From NCBI GenBank assembly GCA_937877295.1, contig CALFIV010000006.1:1-9602 (forward strand): a stretch of 9,602 nucleotides of DNA. Direction: 5' to 3'. Made by a program: the position numbers and the translations under genes. Position 1 is the stretch's first letter. Each line of letters opens with the position of its first letter. The notes under the pieces are model-generated. The model saw only the letters and a list, made by a program, of their open reading frames with translations. It searched no databases and was not told where the DNA came from. The stretch comes from an uncultured Clostridia bacterium (GTDB taxonomy: Bacteria; Bacillota_A; Clostridia; Christensenellales; CAG-138). Positions 6,530-9,602 of the stretch are shown here, piece after piece.

Positions 6530-7317
6530 TACTGATTGCGATTGCCTTGGGGATACTTTTACTGCTTTATTTGCTTTTTTTCTTGGAGAATCGCAGATTC
6601 AAGACAACATTTACAAGCTGTCAACTTGGCGCTGTAAAAACGCAATTTCGGGTTGTGCAGGTAAGCGATCTGCATGATCAGGCATTCGGCAAAGATCAGA
6701 TCCGGTTGATATACGAGATTCAAAAAGCAAATCCGGATTTGATCGTTATCACGGGCGATTTGTTTAACCGCCACGATCGCAGCGCCTGCAAGAATGCATT
6801 TGCGTTTGTGAAAAGAGCCGTTCCGATCGCCTCGGTATACTTTATCGAAGGCAACCATGAATGCTCACTGAAGGAAACGGGTGAACGTTATATACAAGAA
6901 ATTGCGCAAATGGGCGTTTGCGTGCTGCGAGATAGCTTCGTGGATCTGGATCAATGCCGGTTGATCGGCCTGACACAGAATGCGCCGGCTGAAAAACTTT
7001 CATCGATGTTGAACGAGCATCGTTTCAATCTTGTGCTGGCGCATCGTCCGGAACGGTTTCCGATCTATGGAGATACAGGCGCTGACGTGATTCTGTCCGG
7101 CCATGCACACGGCGGACAAATCCGAATCGGACGGCATGGGATTTATGCACCGCAGCAGGGGCTTTTTCCGAAGTATACGGAAGGATGGTATCGGAGTGGT
7201 AAGAGCCGCATGTATGTTTCTCGCGGACTCGGCAATACAATCGCGTTTCCGCGAATATTCAATACACCGGAATTGAACGTAATAGATTTTATTTCTACAC
7301 ATGGAAAAGGAGAATGA
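6526..7317 (+). CDS. Membrane-anchored calcineurin-like metallophosphoesterase (YkuE/YaeI-like)
   Basis: The 263-residue protein begins with a transmembrane segment (residues 2-20) and then carries every metal-binding motif of the calcineurin-like phosphoesterases: VSDLHD (D48, H50), ITGDLFN (D78), EGNHE (N110, H111), LAHRP (H173) and SGHAHGGQ (H193, H195). The closing pattern GLFPKYTEGWY...SRGLG and FNTPELNVIDF is typical of the YkuE/YaeI group, which act on the membrane surface; some relatives hydrolyse UDP-sugar lipid precursors. The substrate here is not determined. The start at 6526 overlaps the stop of the GNAT fusion gene (ATGA), and its own stop overlaps an ATG at 7314, so three genes in a row are likely translationally coupled. 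Company with an EEP phosphodiesterase and a PlsC-like enzyme suggests lipid or envelope phosphate chemistry, but this is inference. Confidence 0.9.
   Translation: MILIAIALGILLLLYLLFFLENRRFKTTFTSCQLGAVKTQFRVVQVSDLHDQAFGKDQIRLIYEIQKANPDLIVITGDLFNRHDRSACKNAFAFVKRAVPIASVYFIEGNHECSLKETGERYIQEIAQMGVCVLRDSFVDLDQCRLIGLTQNAPAEKLSSMLNEHRFNLVLAHRPERFPIYGDTGADVILSGHAHGGQIRIGRHGIYAPQQGLFPKYTEGWYRSGKSRMYVSRGLGNTIAFPRIFNTPELNVIDFISTHGKGE
7307..7313 (+). promoter_or_regulatory. Ribosome binding site that favours the start at 7320
   Basis: AAGGAGA sits seven bases before ATG 7320 but almost abuts ATG 7314. The second ATG is therefore preferred, although the first overlaps the upstream stop codon. Confidence 0.6.
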
Positions 7318-7319
7318 AC

Positions 7320-8186
7320 ATGTTTGTAAAAGCAATTGAACAAGTATCGCAAGCAGTACGTCCGATGCATATCATTCGCAGAAGGTTTTCGGACAATGCG
7401 ATACTGCCGGATATCGCCACGCTGTTTTTTGTAAATGAGAGGGGATATGCGATTACTTCAAAGCGAGTCGCTACGGTTCTGCAGGCAGCAAATGCCGTTG
7501 AGCAGCAGTATCATGCTTTTCTTGAGCGAAAATCACATCTGACGCATGACGAAAGCTATCGCTTTGCTTTAAAACGGTTGGAAAGCGATATGAAGCTGAA
7601 CAAGGATAGCGTGATCCAGATTCGATTTTCTTTTATGGGCTGCGCAAGCGGCAATGTGCGAATCGAATGCAAGCCGCATCCGAAGTACGATCTTGCGCTG
7701 CTGCATTTTGTAACGGATGGTCAATATTTATATCGGGATCATGTTACCTTTGCGGAAAGCGCGCCCAAACAAGGACAGACGGTTTGCCGTGTCGGTTTTC
7801 CGATGCCTGAGTTTCACAATTTTCGATATGATGCAGATCAAGACGTGATTCTCTTTACCGACACGGGGAAGAACGCATCTGCGCAATTTGCCTTGGACGG
7901 CATGGTCACACGGTATATTGCCGACGGTGAACGTACATTTGGTATCGAAACGACCAATGCCGGTACGGTTGGCATGAACGGTTCACCGTTGTTTGATTCG
8001 GAAGGCAAAGTCATCGGGCTGCAAAGCGGGATTGGATTGATGATGCTCGGGGCAGATATCAAGATGGAACTGCCGAATCAGGAGCCTTATCTGGATCGCG
8101 GCGCATTGCATCTTGCAGTACATACGCATCTGGATGTAATCAAAGACTTTTTACGTGCGCAAAACGTTCTGTTCTATGAAGCGTAA
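7320..8186 (+). CDS. Trypsin-fold serine-protease-like protein with a degenerate catalytic triad
   Basis: The 288-residue protein follows the layout of HtrA/trypsin-like peptidases. ATLFFVNERGYAITSKRV (33-50) aligns with the block that carries the catalytic His (usually GxxxTxxHV). HPKYDLALLHF (120-130) supplies the Asp (D124). IETTNAGTVGMNGSPLFDSE (209-228) aligns with the block that carries the nucleophile (usually GxSGxP), followed by GKVIGLQSG. The His position is Arg49 (codon 7464-7466, cga) and the Ser position is Asn220 (codon 7977-7979, aac); Asp124 is kept. As read, it should not be a working serine protease and may bind peptides or partners instead. There is no signal peptide or membrane helix, so it is probably cytosolic. 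A charged helical insertion at about 55-97 separates the first two blocks. It is the last rightward gene, overlaps the coupling site of the phosphoesterase gene, and is followed at once by a terminator. Confidence 0.8.
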   Translation: MFVKAIEQVSQAVRPMHIIRRRFSDNAILPDIATLFFVNERGYAITSKRVATVLQAANAVEQQYHAFLERKSHLTHDESYRFALKRLESDMKLNKDSVIQIRFSFMGCASGNVRIECKPHPKYDLALLHFVTDGQYLYRDHVTFAESAPKQGQTVCRVGFPMPEFHNFRYDADQDVILFTDTGKNASAQFALDGMVTRYIADGERTFGIETTNAGTVGMNGSPLFDSEGKVIGLQSGIGLMMLGADIKMELPNQEPYLDRGALHLAVHTHLDVIKDFLRAQNVLFYEA

Positions 8187-8189
8187 AGA

Positions 8190-8213
8190 AAAGCCGCTCA
8201 AATGAGCGGCTTT
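8190..8213. terminator. Bidirectional intrinsic terminator between convergent genes
   Basis: AAAGCCGCTC (8190-8199) and GAGCGGCTTT (8204-8213) form a perfect 10-bp stem with the loop AAAT. T-rich sequence follows on the plus strand (TTTCAATTTC), and the minus strand reads CTTTTCTTTA after the stem, so it can end transcripts from both sides. It lies between the trypsin-fold gene and the end of deoC. Confidence 0.9.
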
Positions 8214-8226
8214 CAATTTCTCGGAT

Positions 8227-8871
8227 TTAACCTTCGATGATTTTTTTGGAGGAACTTGCGCCGATACGCGAAGCTCCGGCAGCAATCATGGCTTCCGCAT
8301 CCGCCTTAGAACGAACGCCGCCGCTGGCTTTGACGCCCATATCGGGGCCGACCGTTTCACGCATCAATTTGACATCTTCGACGGTTGCGCCACCGGTGGA
8401 AAATCCTGTGCTGGTCTTTACAAAATCAGCGCCGACTTCCTGGGCGATCCTGCAGGCATGCACCTTTTCCTCATCCGTCAAAAGACATGTCTCGATGATT
8501 ACCTTAACAAGCGCATTACCTTTTGCAGCGTTGACGACTGCAGCAATGTCTTCCTTGACGATATCCCATTCGCCACCCTTTGCAGCGCCGACGTTCATGA
8601 CCATGTCGACCTCTTTTGCGCCATCCTTGATCGCTTCCGCTGTTTCAAACGCTTTTACAGAGGGAAGCGTTGCGCCCAGAGGAAAGCCGATGACACAGCA
8701 GGGCGTCACATCAGTGCCTTTCAATTGTTCAGCAACAAAGCTGATCCAAAATGGATTGACGCAGACACTGGCTGTGTCATACCGCTTCGCTTCCTCACAA
8801 ATGCGAAGAATGTCGTCACGTGTCGATTCGGGCTTCAGAAGCGTATGATCGATATACTTTGCAAGATTCAT
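8227..8871 (-). CDS. deoC: Deoxyribose-phosphate aldolase
   Basis: The 214-residue protein matches DeoC over its whole length. This enzyme reversibly splits 2-deoxy-D-ribose 5-phosphate into glyceraldehyde 3-phosphate and acetaldehyde in deoxynucleoside salvage. Visible family features are YIDHTLLKP (6-14), SVCVNP (35-40), VIGFPLG (60-66), [11 protein letters not shown] (86-96, with Asp89 equivalent to the proton-relay Asp), FVKTSTGF (150-157, with the Schiff-base Lys152), and VKASGGVR (180-187, Lys181). Length is normal for the short bacterial type. The start has a strong GGAGG (minus strand, 8878-8882) six bases ahead. It follows rsfS by 18 bases and is probably in the same operon, then ends before the shared terminator. 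Confidence 0.96.
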   Translation of the reverse strand: MNLAKYIDHTLLKPESTRDDILRICEEAKRYDTASVCVNPFWISFVAEQLKGTDVTPCCVIGFPLGATLPSVKAFETAEAIKDGAKEVDMVMNVGAAKGGEWDIVKEDIAAVVNAAKGNALVKVIIETCLLTDEEKVHACRIAQEVGADFVKTSTGFSTGGATVEDVKLMRETVGPDMGVKASGGVRSKADAEAMIAAGASRIGASSSKKIIEG

Positions 8872-8889
8872 GGAGTACCTCCTGAGAAT

Positions 8890-9249
8890 TTATTCGGAAA
8901 GGGGATAGCGGATCATATTGTCGTCGCCTTCCCACAACCGTTCGATATTGTAATAGGCGCGTTCTTCCGGATGGAAGATGTGTACAAGCGCAAATCCGAA
9001 ATCCAACACAACCCATCGTGCTTCATCATAGCCCTCTTTTCTGCGGATCGAGAGTCCCATTTCTCCGGATTTTTCCTCAAGCGCGTCACAAAGCGCACGT
9101 ACTTGCGTAACGGAGTTTCCGCTTGCTACGACAAACCAATCGGCTATAATTGTTTTATCTCCGATATGGAGCGCAAGGATGTCGATCGCTTTTTTCTCAT
9201 ATAAAAGCTCGCAGATCGCAAGAGCTTCTTTTTCACCGTATCGTTCCAT
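8890..9249 (-). CDS. rsfS: Ribosome silencing factor RsfS (YqeL/Iojap family)
   Basis: The 119-residue protein has the hallmark sequence of RsfS. DWFVVASGNSVTQVRAL (37-53) is the central conserved block, followed by EGYDEARWVVLDFGFALVHI (72-91) and FHPEERAYYNIERLW (92-106). RsfS binds ribosomal protein L14 (uL14) of the large subunit and blocks subunit joining when nutrients are short. The start codon shares one base with the yqeK stop (TAATG), and GGAGG (minus strand, 9256-9260) lies six bases ahead, inside the end of yqeK, so the two are translationally coupled. The yqeK-rsfS order is the standard Bacillota arrangement. Confidence 0.95.
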   Translation of the reverse strand: MERYGEKEALAICELLYEKKAIDILALHIGDKTIIADWFVVASGNSVTQVRALCDALEEKSGEMGLSIRRKEGYDEARWVVLDFGFALVHIFHPEERAYYNIERLWEGDDNMIRYPLSE

Positions 9250-9602
9250 TACTTTCCTCCTAAGTCGGCAAGTGCACGCAGCGTAGCCGGATGCACTTCG
9301 CCTGATCTGCTTTTAATATACCAAATACTTCTCGATAAAGCAAGAACCATCATTTCATTGAGATCGCCTGCCGATCGAATTTCGTCAACGCCGTCATAAC
9401 TGCGGCTTGGTTCAATCATGTCGGCAAGATACACGACTTTATCAAGGTCGCTCATCCCGGCGTCGCCGGTCGTGTGAAGGCGAATCGCTTGCAGTACATC
9501 CGGATCGTTGACGCCGTACACCGTACGCGCGTACTCTGCTCCGGCAGAAGCGTGCAGAACGGGAAGGATCGGCGGTTCGGTATCTGCATACGGCAGCAGC
9601 TG
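9249..9602 (-). CDS. yqeK: YqeK-type HD-domain protein (symmetrical Ap4A hydrolase family), C-terminal part
   Basis: The gene enters from the right edge, and only its last 117 residues are in the window. Reading the minus strand from position 9602 gives an open frame with no stop (QLLPYADTEPPILPVLHASA...), so the GTG at 9521 is not the true start. YqeK features are LHASAGA (the family's LHGxxGA), AIRLHTTGDAGMSDLDKVVY, LADMIEPSRSYDGVDEIR and the terminal HPATL. YqeK proteins are HD-domain metal enzymes that cleave diadenosine tetraphosphate to two ADP. The N-terminal HD residues lie outside the window. It is followed with a one-base overlap by rsfS. Confidence 0.92.
   Translation of the reverse strand, partial: QLLPYADTEPPILPVLHASAGAEYARTVYGVNDPDVLQAIRLHTTGDAGMSDLDKVVYLADMIEPSRSYDGVDEIRSAGDLNEMMVLALSRSIWYIKSRSGEVHPATLRALADLGGK

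Noticed and set aside
8237..9204. Long plus-strand open frames (203 and 248 codons) across deoC and rsfS
   Set aside because: They are antisense shadows of deoC and rsfS, whose protein sequences match known families end to end. The shadow proteins show no domain and no ribosome site.
9249..9521. GTG at 9521 as the start of a short 90-residue protein
   Set aside because: The frame stays open to the window edge with YqeK-like sequence before the GTG, so this is the interior of a longer gene.

Overview
The window looks like a chromosomal stretch from a low-to-mid-GC Bacillota (Firmicutes) bacterium. The support is the yqeK-rsfS (yqeL) gene pair, strong AGGAGG-type ribosome binding sites, ATG/GTG starts, and families typical of gut Clostridia and Erysipelotrichia (YhfC-type membrane protein, DUF4298, the cysteine-rich small domain). 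I cannot name the genus. No rRNA, tRNA, CRISPR array, insertion sequence or phage gene was seen, and no gene-free gap exceeds about 130 bases.

Layout: positions 1-8186 carry a long rightward series of small genes. In order they encode a HIT-family hydrolase, a class I SAM methyltransferase, a four-helix membrane protein, a decayed GNAT acetyltransferase remnant, a NUDIX hydrolase, a YhfC-type intramembrane metalloprotease, a membrane-anchored endonuclease/exonuclease/phosphatase (EEP) enzyme, a PlsC-like acyltransferase, a frameshifted DUF4298 gene, a GNAT acetyltransferase fused to a cysteine-rich metal-binding domain, a membrane-anchored metallophosphoesterase, and a trypsin-fold protein that appears to lack two of its three catalytic residues. 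Many of these genes overlap by a few bases or share stop and start codons, so translational coupling is likely. A near-consensus promoter at 4517-4545 would let the second half (acyltransferase onward) be transcribed on its own. A strong hairpin at 8190-8213 serves as a shared terminator with the leftward genes.

Positions 8227-9602 run leftward: the end of yqeK (continuing past the window edge), rsfS, then deoC. These are housekeeping genes: an HD-domain Ap4A hydrolase-type protein, the ribosome silencing factor, and deoxyribose-phosphate aldolase.

Most of the rightward half looks like an accessory collection of small-molecule-modifying enzymes followed by a group of membrane-linked phosphoesterase, acyltransferase and protease-like proteins. 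A common role in envelope or lipid phosphate metabolism is only an inference from that company. The features most worth a second look are the trypsin-fold protein with His-to-Arg and Ser-to-Asn changes in its triad, the GNAT/cysteine-rich domain fusion, and two genes each broken by what looks like a single lost base.
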